From Clostridia bacterium (GTDB taxonomy: Bacteria > Bacillota > Clostridia > Saccharofermentanales > Saccharofermentanaceae), in the NCBI GenBank assembly GCA_016287245.1, contig JAEEWG010000010.1, positions 33,019-97,018 on the forward strand: 64,000 nt of DNA, written 5' to 3'. This document shows positions 27,030 to 36,623 of this stretch, in pieces. Position 1 is the stretch's first letter. Each line of letters begins with the position of its first letter. Both the position numbers and the translations under genes were made by a program. The notes under the pieces were generated by a model, which worked only from the letters and a program-made list of their open reading frames with translations, did not search any database and had not been told where the DNA came from.

Positions 27030-28979
27030 ATGAAGAATCATCTTATTGCTGTAGCAGCCGCTGTCCCGCCGATCAAGGTCGGAGACGTAAACTATAACAC
27101 CGATGAGATCATCTCCGTGATAAAGTCTCAGACTGACTGCGGTGTGATCGTTTTCCCGGAACTGTCCATTACGGGTTATACGTGCGCAGACCTTTTCGAA
27201 AGCGACCTTCTGATCAATGAGTCTGAAAAAGCGCTTCTTGCGATTGCAGGCGCTACGGAAGGAACAGGCGTTACCGCTGTCGTCGGACTTCCTTTTGCTT
27301 ATGAGAATAACCTTTATAACTGTGCCGCGATCCTTTCCGAAGGCTCGGTAAAAGCACTGATCCCGAAATCCTATATCCCGAATTATTCGGAGTTCTACGA
27401 GTGCCGCTGGTTCGCTTCCGGGAAAAAACTGAAAGGCAAGACGGTCTCTCTGGACGGATATGAGGTTCCGTTCGGCATCGATATTCTGGCCGAAGATCCG
27501 AAGACCGGCGCGGTCTTAAGTGCCGAAGTCTGTGAGGATCTCTGGATCCCCGATAAGCCGAGTACGCATGCGGCACTTGCCGGTGCGAACATTATCGTAA
27601 ACCTTTCGGCATCCGACGAACTGATCGGCAAGCAGGAGTATAGAAAACAGCTCGTTTCCCAGCAGAGCGGTGCCTGCTACTGTGCATACCTCTATGTGTC
27701 TTCCGGCACATGTGAAAGCAGCACGGATCTGGTATTCTCCGGTCATACGATCATTGCACAGAACGGTAGTATCCTCGGTGAAGCGATCTTCCCGGAGTAC
27801 CCGCATGTCGAAAAGAAACTGATCGATCTCGGTCCGATCATGCATGATAGAAGAAGACAGAATACATTTGATAACGATTTCTCCTTGAATTACCGGAGAG
27901 TCTCCGTACGTATGCAGGCGGCAGGATCAGATGAAGCCGACATCTCCAAAATGGCCGCCATCATGAAAAAGTACGAATATCCGATGGCTCGAAATCCGTT
28001 TGTTCCGGCCGGGGAAGCGGCAAGAGATGCCCGCTGCAGAAGGATCCTTCAGATCCAGGCTAACGGACTTGCGACACGTGTGCGTGCAACCGGTATCAAG
28101 AATCTCGTGCTCGGTATCTCCGGAGGCCTCGATTCGACGCTGGCGCTTCTGGTATGTGCCGAAGCAAGAAAGATCGTCCCGGATATCCGCATCATCTGCT
28201 ATACGCTTCCGAGTGAGGGAAATACGACAGAGCATACCCTGAGCAATGCCTGGAAGCTTATGAATATCCTTTCCGACGAGTCGCACGAAGTGGCGATCGG
28301 TGAGGGGGTGAAGCTCCATCTTGCGCAGCTCGGTCATGAACAGACCTATCAGGGGGAAGGCGATGTCACCTATGAGAATGCTCAGGCGAGAATGCGCACC
28401 TATATCCTGATGGATTCCGCCAATATGAATAACGGACTCGTGGTCGGTACCGGCGACCTGTCGGAGCTTGCGCTCGGCTGGTGCACCTATAACGGCGACC
28501 ATATGTCCATGTATGCGGTCAATACATCGATCCCGAAGACGCTGGTGCAGTACATCTGCAAGTCCTATGCCATGATCTGCGGAAATGAGGAATTAAAGGA
28601 AGTGATCTTCTCGATCTGCGATACACCGATCACACCGGAGCTGACGCCGAGTGAGAATGGCACGATCGCACAGAAGACAGAAGAGAAGATCGGAAAATAC
28701 GATCTCAATGATTTCTTCCTCTATTACACGCTTCGTTACGGCTTTGAGCCTTCAAGATCTGCGGCCTATGCGATGCATGCCTATCCGGAACTCCCGAAGG
28801 AAGATGTTGTTGAGGCGGCCGGAAAGTTCTTCCGTCGTTTCTTCACCCAGCAGTTTAAGAGATCGTGCCTTCCGGACGGCCCGAAGGTCGGTTCCGTAAC
28901 GCTGTCTCCGCGAGGCGACTGGCGTATGCCGAGTGATGCGACGGTATCGCTGTGGCTTAAGGATCTTGAGGAGAATTAA
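27030..28979 (+). CDS. nadE: Glutamine-dependent NAD(+) synthetase
   Basis: 649 residues, normal for the two-domain bacterial enzyme. N-terminal nitrilase-like glutaminase domain (VIVFPELSITGYTCADLF, then SAEVCEDLW with the nucleophilic Cys). C-terminal synthetase domain with the ATP pyrophosphatase loop ISGGLDSTLAL and the GTGDLSELALGW segment. It amidates deamido-NAD with ammonia passed from glutamine. AAAGGAGAG precedes the ATG. Its stop codon abuts the convergent diguanylate cyclase gene with no gap. Confidence 0.96.
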   Translation: MKNHLIAVAAAVPPIKVGDVNYNTDEIISVIKSQTDCGVIVFPELSITGYTCADLFESDLLINESEKALLAIAGATEGTGVTAVVGLPFAYENNLYNCAAILSEGSVKALIPKSYIPNYSEFYECRWFASGKKLKGKTVSLDGYEVPFGIDILAEDPKTGAVLSAEVCEDLWIPDKPSTHAALAGANIIVNLSASDELIGKQEYRKQLVSQQSGACYCAYLYVSSGTCESSTDLVFSGHTIIAQNGSILGEAIFPEYPHVEKKLIDLGPIMHDRRRQNTFDNDFSLNYRRVSVRMQAAGSDEADISKMAAIMKKYEYPMARNPFVPAGEAARDARCRRILQIQANGLATRVRATGIKNLVLGISGGLDSTLALLVCAEARKIVPDIRIICYTLPSEGNTTEHTLSNAWKLMNILSDESHEVAIGEGVKLHLAQLGHEQTYQGEGDVTYENAQARMRTYILMDSANMNNGLVVGTGDLSELALGWCTYNGDHMSMYAVNTSIPKTLVQYICKSYAMICGNEELKEVIFSICDTPITPELTPSENGTIAQKTEEKIGKYDLNDFFLYYTLRYGFEPSRSAAYAMHAYPELPKEDVVEAAGKFFRRFFTQQFKRSCLPDGPKVGSVTLSPRGDWRMPSDATVSLWLKDLEEN

Positions 28980-31900
28980 TTATTCGAGTCCTTCGACTTC
29001 CGCTTTTACGTGATATTTCGAATGGCCTTCTTCTTCATTCCACTTCTCTTTGAGGCGGTTTATGATCGCTTCGTAGTTTTTCGGATCGCAGTCGGTGAAG
29101 ATCGTGAAGAAGCAGCCCGCGTAGCGGTTGACGATGTCGTTCTTTTTGAGGTTGGTGATCAGCATGTCTTCAAATGCATCTTTGATCTCATCTGAAACTT
29201 CGGACCCATCTTCCGTTTCCAGGGTAAACTTTACGATGCTGCTCAGATTTCCCGTGACTTTGTTGTTCCGGTTTAAGAACTTATAGATGACCTGGAGCTT
29301 GTCGAAGTTTACGGAGAAAGCGCCCTTGCCTTCGTTTCTTTCGCCGATGATCTTCTTAATCTGTGTAAGGTTGTTCTTCTCCGAATTGGCGGCCTCCTGA
29401 TCGCCGGTATCGCCTCTTTTCTGGAAGAAGGAATAACCGTGCTTTCCGTTCTGCTTGACGATGTACAGGGCTTTGTCCGCATACCGGAAAAGCTTACTGA
29501 AGTCACGTCCTTCGGCAGGGATGCGGACTGCTCCGACAGAAGCGCCCAGAGGAATATTCATATCGTCGCCCATGAATTCCTTGGCAGACTTGACGATCTC
29601 TCTATTGAGGAACTTCGTGATGCGTTCGACGTCTTCTTCACTTGATGTATTCTTGATGAATCCGATGAATTCATCGCCGCCGAGACGGCCGCCCATATTG
29701 CCTTCGCCGACCGCCTCTGTGATGAGTTCGGCGAAACGGATCAGGATCTTATCTCCCATATCGTGGCCGTAGAGGTCGTTAACGAGCTTGAAGCTGTCAA
29801 GGTCGATCATCATGAGGATACCGCTTTCGTCGCTGCAGATCTTCGTCAGGACCTTCTCCGAGGCGGCCTTGTTATAAAGTCCGGTCATCGGGTCAGTGGA
29901 CATCTCCATCTGAAGGCCCCGGATCTTCTTCGCACGTCTGTTGATCGTCAGGAAGAGCCAGGCGATATAGAACATGAAAAGTGCGAGCACGAACAGAAGA
30001 TAGATGCGGAAGTAGAGGGTCTCATGCATCATGGCCTTCTTTTCGATCTTGAAGATCCCTTCGTTCTCGATATAGCCGTTCGATTCGTTGATGACCTCTA
30101 CATGAAGTTCGTATTTGCCGGCACTTAAGTTGGTGTACTCAAGCGGCAAGATCTCATTCTGGTAGCACGTTATGCCTTCATCCTCGGCGCCCTTGAGATA
30201 GTAGTGGATCAGGGGATCTGTCAGCGTGTAGTTACTGATGCCGATATTAAAGGAGATACGTCCGGAGGAGGGCGGTATCACATACTTTCCGTCCTTTTCA
30301 TAGATTACTTCATCTGCTGTCACTATGGACTCGAGATGGATCTGGTAGTTCGTATTTTTCTTCGAATACTGGTCGGTCTGAAGCGCGCGGACACCATCGG
30401 TACAGCAAAGATAAATAGTGCCGTCCATAATAAGGTTCCAGGAGTTGGCCGTAAACGAAGTATTGAGGCCCCAGTTTCTGTTTAAGAGAGTGTAGGTATA
30501 GTCTCCGTCCCCGATGAGCTCTTCCTCGTCGAGCATAAAGAGGCCCGCGCTCGAGGGGATCCAGCAGGTGCCGTTTTTCGTGATGATGATGTCGTAGTTG
30601 TTCGAGTACGGGAAATTCTTCAGCGCCCGGATGGACTGCCCGTCGTCGTAGTAGAGGGCATTGCTCGTGACGTAGAAGAATCCGCTGGTGCCTTTTACGA
30701 TACGCATGACGACAGATGTCAGAAGTCCCTGCCTGGAACCGATGTTTCCGGAGACATGACCATCCTTGATGATGTAGATGCCGTCTCCGTCGGATCCGGC
30801 GAGGATCGTGCCGTCCTCCTTTTCGTACATCGTCAGGATGAACTGGTTCTTGAGACCATCCTTTTCGCCGATCGTTCCGACGACCTGATCGTCTTCGATA
30901 TAGGAGAGGCCGCGGTTACTTGCCACGAGGATCCTTCCGTCGGAAAGCTCGATCGCCGAGCGCATCTCACCGCCGAGGACACCGCCGTTTTTTTCGCTGA
31001 TGGAGTGGATGTTCCCGTCCTTGTCGATCCGCAGAAGACCGCCGACGCCGTATGTGGACAGCCAGATATTGCCCTTCGAGTCCACCATGATGTTTCTTAT
31101 ACGGTCGTGGCCGACGTTCGAAAGCCAGGGCAGATCCGCAAGTTTTTCCGTCGCCAGATCGATGACTTGAAGTCCGGTATCCATACCCACATAGAGCAGA
31201 CCGTCGCTCTCTAAAACGGCATTTACGACGCCACCTGCTATCCCGGCCCGATGGAACAGATTCCGGAATGGAGTACGGCTGCACTTCATGAGACCGTGGG
31301 TGTTCGAGGCAAACCAGATATTGCCCTGCGCGTCGATACAAAGGTCGGAGACTGCGCCGTTAAAGTCGCTGTCCGCCATTTCCGATGCGGTATATGTGCC
31401 TTTATCGATATAACCGAAGCCGTTCTTGCTGCAGAAGAAGAACGCGTTATTGATGGCGGAGTACTCGATATAGTTAATATAGTTGTGCTCGGAAATGGTG
31501 ATCGTATTTTTTCGGATAAGAGAATCTCCGTCGGCGCTATAGCGGGCGATATCGTGTCCCGTGGTCGCGACCAGGATCTCTTCCCAGGAACAGGCGACGG
31601 AACGGTAACTGATGTTGTCGGCTTCGTACGTTTCCGCGGACAGGACCTTACCGTCCTTCATGCGGAAGAAGATACCGCTGTTGGTCACGCCGAGGAGCGA
31701 GCCGTCGGCCATGCATGTCAGGGAAATGGTGTAGTAGAGATCTTTTTGATCGGAATAATTTTTCACGGTCCCGTCGGCGCTGATCCGGGCCAGGGAGCGC
31801 ACTGTGCCGAGATAGATATTGCCTTCCTTATCCTCGCAGATCGTGCGGACCGAATCCGCCTCAAGGCCGCTCTGCATGTTGTAGGAAAGGACGTCGCCAG

Positions 31901-32843
31901 TCGCCGGATCGTATGAGAAGGCGCCACTGTCGTTGGTACCGATCCACAGTTTTCCTTCAGAATCGACGAACAGCTCGACGATGTTCCTGATGCGCTCATC
32001 GAGCATGACGGGAGAAAACTTTACGCCGTTGTACCTGTAAAGACCGGAATATGTGCCGATCCAGATATAGCCATCCGGCGTCTGGTTCACGGTGTTGATC
32101 TCATTAGTTAATAGGCCGTCCTCGGTGCCGTAGGTGACGACCTCAAAATCCGAGTCGTTGTCATAGGCACGGACCTTCGGAAAAGAGACCGTAAGGAATG
32201 ATCCGGCGAGAATAAAGGTCAAAAGGAGGGTAAGCGTTCGCGTGATGCTCCGGTTCTTTTTCTTAAAAATGCGTGTCTCCTCAAGATCGACGAAGAACAG
32301 CGCGATAAAGACCGAGAGGACTCTGTCCGGGAAGTCAATAAAGGCTTCCGAAAGGAACGCATTCACGCCTTTGGAACTGACGGTCTGGGAGAGCATCTTA
32401 AAGAGTGCGTCGCCCCAGCTGTTTCCGGTAAGTCCGTTATAGTAGTAGAGATTCAGCGGGAAGCTGATGAGTGTAGATACGAGGGCACAGAGGACACCGG
32501 CAGTTACGATGGCGAAGATATCCTCGCGGTGCTTTTTCGGGAAGAAAAAGCCGATGACGATGCCGACAGAGATGGAAACGAGAAGATAGGCGATTGGGAC
32601 ACGTTCGGGGAGCCAGAGGATCAGGTGCGAAAAACCCCCGACGATGATGCTGGCCAGAGGACCTAAGGGAATCGCGACGATCATGGTGCCGACATTGTCG
32701 AGCCACAGCGGAAGACCAATGAGGGAAGAAAGGAAATGTCCGGCCACATTGATCAAAATGGCGAACAGGATCGTGATTATCCTGCTTCCATTGACCTTGA
32801 AAAGAACTATCTCTTTGAAGCTGCGCTTTGATGTATCTTTCAT
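28980..32843 (-). CDS. Large membrane diguanylate cyclase with two-component-regulator propeller
   Basis: 1287 residues from ATG 32843; a TTG at 32864 is possible. Residues about 15-235 have several membrane helices resembling an ECF-type substrate-binding membrane component. Residues about 240-850 form a sensory propeller made of Reg_prop repeats (DGYIWIGTYSGLYRYNG, EGKLWIGTNDSGAFSYD, GNIWFASNTHGLMKCS), then a Y_Y_Y-like domain, then a membrane helix near 945-965. The GGDEF domain follows with intact G-G-D-E-F at 1055-1059, so it should make cyclic di-GMP. A second region at about 1160-1287 resembles a degenerate GGDEF with RYAGCFF in place of the signature. The propeller lies outside the membrane and probably senses an extracellular ligand such as a glycan. 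Confidence 0.88.
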   Translation of the reverse strand: MKDTSKRSFKEIVLFKVNGSRIITILFAILINVAGHFLSSLIGLPLWLDNVGTMIVAIPLGPLASIIVGGFSHLILWLPERVPIAYLLVSISVGIVIGFFFPKKHREDIFAIVTAGVLCALVSTLISFPLNLYYYNGLTGNSWGDALFKMLSQTVSSKGVNAFLSEAFIDFPDRVLSVFIALFFVDLEETRIFKKKNRSITRTLTLLLTFILAGSFLTVSFPKVRAYDNDSDFEVVTYGTEDGLLTNEINTVNQTPDGYIWIGTYSGLYRYNGVKFSPVMLDERIRNIVELFVDSEGKLWIGTNDSGAFSYDPATGDVLSYNMQSGLEADSVRTICEDKEGNIYLGTVRSLARISADGTVKNYSDQKDLYYTISLTCMADGSLLGVTNSGIFFRMKDGKVLSAETYEADNISYRSVACSWEEILVATTGHDIARYSADGDSLIRKNTITISEHNYINYIEYSAINNAFFFCSKNGFGYIDKGTYTASEMADSDFNGAVSDLCIDAQGNIWFASNTHGLMKCSRTPFRNLFHRAGIAGGVVNAVLESDGLLYVGMDTGLQVIDLATEKLADLPWLSNVGHDRIRNIMVDSKGNIWLSTYGVGGLLRIDKDGNIHSISEKNGGVLGGEMRSAIELSDGRILVASNRGLSYIEDDQVVGTIGEKDGLKNQFILTMYEKEDGTILAGSDGDGIYIIKDGHVSGNIGSRQGLLTSVVMRIVKGTSGFFYVTSNALYYDDGQSIRALKNFPYSNNYDIIITKNGTCWIPSSAGLFMLDEEELIGDGDYTYTLLNRNWGLNTSFTANSWNLIMDGTIYLCCTDGVRALQTDQYSKKNTNYQIHLESIVTADEVIYEKDGKYVIPPSSGRISFNIGISNYTLTDPLIHYYLKGAEDEGITCYQNEILPLEYTNLSAGKYELHVEVINESNGYIENEGIFKIEKKAMMHETLYFRIYLLFVLALFMFYIAWLFLTINRRAKKIRGLQMEMSTDPMTGLYNKAASEKVLTKICSDESGILMMIDLDSFKLVNDLYGHDMGDKILIRFAELITEAVGEGNMGGRLGGDEFIGFIKNTSSEEDVERITKFLNREIVKSAKEFMGDDMNIPLGASVGAVRIPAEGRDFSKLFRYADKALYIVKQNGKHGYSFFQKRGDTGDQEAANSEKNNLTQIKKIIGERNEGKGAFSVNFDKLQVIYKFLNRNNKVTGNLSSIVKFTLETEDGSEVSDEIKDAFEDMLITNLKKNDIVNRYAGCFFTIFTDCDPKNYEAIINRLKEKWNEEEGHSKYHVKAEVEGLE

Positions 32844-33002
32844 CTTCCCCTTGCCCCTCTTCAAGATGCTGAAAATACATATGTACTCCTATTATAACCG
32901 AAAACAGGGGAGTTTGGTAGATTAGGGCCCGGTATCCGAATGGAGCGGTTGAGGCATGAAGAGTTTGCATAAGATTACCAAAAAGCATTCTCTTATACAA
33001 AA

Positions 33003-33041
33003 AAGAAAAAGGGGAGGCTGCCTTGTGAGACAGCCTCCCCC
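33003..33041 (-). terminator. Terminator of the RsgI/DnaJ-like lipoprotein gene
   Basis: GGGGAGGCTG (33011-33020) pairs with CAGCCTCCCC (33031-33040). On the minus strand the hairpin is followed by TTTTTCTTTT. Confidence 0.85.
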
Positions 33042-33078
33042 TTAGAAGGTGATTGACATGTAGAAGATAAGACTTCTA

Positions 33079-34245
33079 TCAAGCTTGCTTATGCAGGTTC
33101 TTGCCGGTGCCGTCACAGGCTCCGCAAACGCCGGTGCCATGACAGCCCTGGCATTCTTCGGAACCTTTGCCCTTACAGATATCGCAGTCGACGATTCCGG
33201 TGCCGTTGCAGGAATCACACGGGGTCTTTCCGGTGCCGCCACACTCTTTGTGATTGCCGGAACCGCCGCACGCATCACAGGGCTGACCCTGATCATCTGT
33301 GCCGGTGCCGTTACACTTATGGCATTTGCCGTTATCGCACGGACAGTCGAAGTATCCGTCCTGGCATCCGGGGCGGGTGCACTTGGCCTTGCCGGTACCG
33401 TTACAGTTCCGGCATGTCTCTCTGCCGGACCCGTCGCATCTGTCGCATACACCGGTGCCCCAGCATACCGGGCAGCCTTCTTCCTTTGTTCCTTCATGAT
33501 GCTCATGAGTATCTTCCGGTTCCGGGTCGTTGGGGTCACCCGGATTGTTCGGGTCGCCAGGATTATTGGGATCTCCCGGGTCGTTCGGGTCTCCAGGATT
33601 ATTGGGATCGCCCGGATTATTCGGGTCACCAGGATTATTGGGATCGCCCGGGTCATTTTGTGTCTCCGGGACGAATTTGATTCCTTCATCGATGTTCATG
33701 CCCGTCTGCAGGTTCATGTTATGTTCCTGGCCGGTGATCCTGACTTCTTCTTCGATATCGCCGAGGATCTCATGGGCTTTCTGCTCGGATTGTGTACTGT
33801 CGAGGATCGTTACATCTACAGCACCATTGTTCTGGATGAAGCCTTTATCGACGCAGATGCTGACGAGGTCATGCACGGAATTTCTGTAGGGCTTTCCGCT
33901 GAAGTCCTCGATCTTGGCGATCTCCCTGGCATCATCATTTAACGGCTCGACACAGAATACGACATCGTCTTCACCGGTATAGAAGATGAAGGATGGGTTG
34001 ATCGAGATCAGGATGGCGTTCGCATAAACTTCCGGACGATTCTTCATCATTTCTTCCTTTTGAGGGAGAGTGTCCGAAGCTCCGGGATCCGGCTGGTGCG
34101 TATCTTCCTTTACCTGAGATTCTGTAGTCGTGGTCGGTGCTTCCGTCACCGTGGTTTCTTCCTTTTTACTGCAGGAGCACAGGTTTAATGTCATCGAGAC
34201 GACCACAAGAAAGGTGGTCAGTCGTATTTTCTTCATATCTTTCAT
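33079..34245 (-). CDS. Lipoprotein with RsgI-like domain, NPGDP repeats and DnaJ-type cysteine-rich domain
   Basis: 388 residues. Signal peptide with lipobox LCSC (Cys near residue 25). Residues about 73-170 resemble the middle domain of RsgI anti-sigma factors (ISINPSFIFYTGEDDVVFCV, then EPLNDDAREI). Residues about 197-240 are seven PGDPN(N/D) hexapeptide units. Residues about 257-384 carry nine CXXCXGXG-type motifs (CPVCWGTG, CDRCDGSG, CRNCNGTG, CHKCNGTG, CDACGGSG, CDSCNGTG, CDICKGKG, CQGCHGTG, CGACDGTG), the zinc-binding module of DnaJ. A lipid-anchored, exported DnaJ-type zinc domain without a J domain is unusual. The RsgI-like part has no cytoplasmic anti-sigma piece here. GGAGGAGAGG lies just before the ATG. 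Confidence 0.85.
   Translation of the reverse strand: MKDMKKIRLTTFLVVVSMTLNLCSCSKKEETTVTEAPTTTTESQVKEDTHQPDPGASDTLPQKEEMMKNRPEVYANAILISINPSFIFYTGEDDVVFCVEPLNDDAREIAKIEDFSGKPYRNSVHDLVSICVDKGFIQNNGAVDVTILDSTQSEQKAHEILGDIEEEVRITGQEHNMNLQTGMNIDEGIKFVPETQNDPGDPNNPGDPNNPGDPNNPGDPNDPGDPNNPGDPNNPGDPNDPEPEDTHEHHEGTKEEGCPVCWGTGVCDRCDGSGRETCRNCNGTGKAKCTRPGCQDGYFDCPCDNGKCHKCNGTGTDDQGQPCDACGGSGNHKECGGTGKTPCDSCNGTGIVDCDICKGKGSEECQGCHGTGVCGACDGTGKNLHKQA
33526..33657 (-). repeat. Tandem 18-base coding repeat (PGDPN(N/D) units)
   Basis: About seven tandem 18-base units with third-position variation, all in the reading frame of the lipoprotein gene. Variable copy number between strains would be expected. Confidence 0.85.
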
Positions 34246-34349
34246 AGTGCCTCTCCTCCTTGATATATGTATATATGTTCATAGTAACATTACGTTTTAT
34301 CAAAACTATTTCTAAAATGAAAACAGTTTTAATTGGAACACGGGCAAAA

Positions 34350-34414
34350 ATGACAAATGTCATGTCCGGAAGTGATGCTTTACACTTTAGAGCCCTAAAG
34401 CCGTATGGGATAAT
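34350..34414 (+). promoter_or_regulatory. Candidate operator and promoter of ABC exporter operon 1
   Basis: ATGAC-AAAT-GTCAT at 34350-34363 is a perfect inverted repeat. An extended -10 (TGG-GATAAT) is at 34406-34414, and a second palindrome CTTTAG-AGCC-CTAAAG (34385-34400) covers the -35 region. The ABC operon at 48170 has a matching TGAC-N4-GTCA repeat at the same distance from a candidate -10. The NarL-type regulator at 39129 is a likely binder; this is inference. Confidence 0.5.
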
Positions 34415-34475
34415 GGTATCAGTAAAACAGAGGGCGGAAACGCCCGCGTAACAGTAAAAAAGAGAGGTCAATGAA

Positions 34476-35414
34476 ATGAGTGAGATTATTAAAGTAGATG
34501 GCTTGGTAAAACGCTACAAAGAACTGATCGCTGTGGATAACTTCAGCATGAGTGTAAATGAAGGCGAGATCCTCGGTCTTCTCGGTCCGAATGGTTCCGG
34601 CAAGTCCACGACCATCAACTGCATCCTGTCACTTCTGGAGTTTGATAAGGGCACGATCACAATCATGGGGAAGGAGATGTCCCCAAAGGCATACGATCTG
34701 AAAAGCAGAATCGGTGTGGTCCCACAGGAAGTATCCGTTTTTGAAGAACTGAATGTATATGAGAATATCGATTTCTTCTGCGGTCTTTATGTTTCGGATA
34801 AGGACGAGCGGAAAAAGCTCGTACAGGAAGCGATCGATTTCGTCGGCCTCAATGAGTTCACGAAGTTCCGTCCGAAGAAGCTTTCCGGCGGTTTGAAAAG
34901 AAGACTCAACATCGCCTGCGGCATCGCCCATAAGCCGAAGATCATCTTCTTCGATGAGCCGACGGTCGCGGTCGACCCGCAGAGCCGGAACAAGATCCTC
35001 GAGGGGATCGAAGAACTGAGATCTGCCGGTGCGACGATCATCTACACCTCCCACTACATGGAAGAAGTTGAGCAGCTCGCGGACCGTGTCATCATCATCG
35101 ACAAGGGACAGCTGATCGCCGAGGGTACTGTGGATAAGCTCAAAAGCATGATCAAGAAGAGCGAGATGATCAAGATCGAAGCCAAAGGCATTTCCGATGA
35201 GGATCTCGAAAAACTGAGAAGACTCGACAATATCTTCAGTGTCGATTACGACGGCAAATATCTGAAGGTCGAAGCCGGCAAGGGAAATAACGTGGTCGAG
35301 ATCATCCGGGTACTGGAAGAAAAGGGCTACAAGATGAAGAATGTATACTCCGAGCAGCCGACGCTGAATGACGTTTTCCTCGAGCTGACGGGAAAAGAAC
35401 TGAGAGACGATTGA
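34476..35414 (+). CDS. ABC transporter ATP-binding protein (exporter 1)
   Basis: 312 residues. Walker A GPNGSGKSTTIN, signature LSGGLKRRLNIACG, Walker B IIFFDEPTVAVDPQ. Family of DrrA/CcmA-type ATPases that drive ABC-2 exporters for drugs, peptides or lipids. A C-terminal extension after residue 220 (KSMIKKSEMIKIEAKGISDE) is typical of this group. AGAGAGG upstream supports the start. Followed by two permease genes, then by a two-component pair, which suggests induction by the substrate or by envelope stress. Confidence 0.93.
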   Translation: MSEIIKVDGLVKRYKELIAVDNFSMSVNEGEILGLLGPNGSGKSTTINCILSLLEFDKGTITIMGKEMSPKAYDLKSRIGVVPQEVSVFEELNVYENIDFFCGLYVSDKDERKKLVQEAIDFVGLNEFTKFRPKKLSGGLKRRLNIACGIAHKPKIIFFDEPTVAVDPQSRNKILEGIEELRSAGATIIYTSHYMEEVEQLADRVIIIDKGQLIAEGTVDKLKSMIKKSEMIKIEAKGISDEDLEKLRRLDNIFSVDYDGKYLKVEAGKGNNVVEIIRVLEEKGYKMKNVYSEQPTLNDVFLELTGKELRDD

Positions 35415-35432
35415 TCAGGAGGATTAGGAAAG

Positions 35433-36623
35433 ATGATGTTTACATATTACCTGCGCAAGACTTTGCGCGATAAGGGCTATATCTTCTGGTCACTGGCCTT
35501 TCCACTCCTTCTGATGCTCTGCTTCAATGTGACATTCATGGGCCCGGCCAAAGGTGAAGTGGATTTCGAGCCCGTAAAGAGCAGCGTGATCGTAGAAAGC
35601 GAAAGTGAGTTCTCCAAAGAGTTTGAAACCGTGCTTTCAAATCTGGCGGATTCGGAAACTGTAAAGAACAGCAACATGGGGTATAACCATGCGATCGTCG
35701 AGCTTCTGGACAGCGGCTCTCGTGAAGAGGCGGAAAAGAAGATCCTCGACAAGGACATGGAAGTGCTTTACCTGGTAAACGGCGAGAAAGAGACCATCGA
35801 GGTGAAGGTGGGCGACGGCGCGAACATGACGACACTGATGGTTGCAAGATCCATCGTCGAGTCCTATAGAAGAAACTACACGATCATCAAAGATGCCGCG
35901 ATCACAGCGCCGGACAAGATCGAGGCCGTGATGAAGAGTCTTTCGGAATCCGTTCCGGTCATGAAGGCAAAGACCACGTATCTCGGTGATGACGGTTCTT
36001 CCGCGAACGTGTATATGTGGTATTTTTACAGCACGATCGTCATGGGTATGTTCTTCAACGTGACTTCCGGTATCCGTACCGTGTTCGATATCCAGGGAAA
36101 CCTGAGCGGCGCGGGTATGAGAACGAGCGTATCCCCGTCGAAAAAGGCGAAGATCCTTCTGTCGGCCTTCTTCTCCAGATATTCACTGGCCTGTGCGATG
36201 ACCTTCTTCGAACTGTTCTGCATGAATAAGTTCTTCGATATTCCGGTCGGAAGCCGCCTTCCGGAGATCATTCTCTTCGTGCTGATCGGTAACCTCTTCT
36301 CCATGAGCCTTGGCTGCTGCTTCGGCCTCTTTACGAAGGGAGACGAAAATGCAAGAGAGAACAAAGCGACCGCATTTGTCATGCTGAGTGTGTTCTTAAG
36401 CGGTGAAATGATCGTACAGCTTCCGGGACTTCTCGAGAAATCCTTCCCGATCCTCAATCAGATCAACCCGGCGACCATCATGAACTTCGCGTTCTACCGT
36501 CTGGTCAACTATCCGACCTTGACCGGCTTCTGGATGAACCTTTTAAAGATCGCGATAGCGACAGTCGTATTCCTTGGGATCTCTATCATGAAATTAAGGA
36601 GAGAAAAGTATGCAGCTTTATAA
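35433..36623 (+). CDS. ABC-2 type permease (exporter 1)
   Basis: 396 residues. One N-terminal membrane helix (FWSLAFPLLLMLCFNVTFMG), a large extracellular loop of about 150 residues, then five helices after residue 190, with the usual ABC-2 layout. Preceded by AGGAGG and 18 bases after the ATPase gene; overlaps the next permease gene by 14 bases, so translation is probably coupled. Substrate unknown. Confidence 0.9.
   Translation: MMFTYYLRKTLRDKGYIFWSLAFPLLLMLCFNVTFMGPAKGEVDFEPVKSSVIVESESEFSKEFETVLSNLADSETVKNSNMGYNHAIVELLDSGSREEAEKKILDKDMEVLYLVNGEKETIEVKVGDGANMTTLMVARSIVESYRRNYTIIKDAAITAPDKIEAVMKSLSESVPVMKAKTTYLGDDGSSANVYMWYFYSTIVMGMFFNVTSGIRTVFDIQGNLSGAGMRTSVSPSKKAKILLSAFFSRYSLACAMTFFELFCMNKFFDIPVGSRLPEIILFVLIGNLFSMSLGCCFGLFTKGDENARENKATAFVMLSVFLSGEMIVQLPGLLEKSFPILNQINPATIMNFAFYRLVNYPTLTGFWMNLLKIAIATVVFLGISIMKLRREKYAAL

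Noticed and set aside
33526..33657. Tandem repeats that could look like a CRISPR array
   Set aside because: The 18-base units have no spacers and encode in-frame PGDPN repeats.
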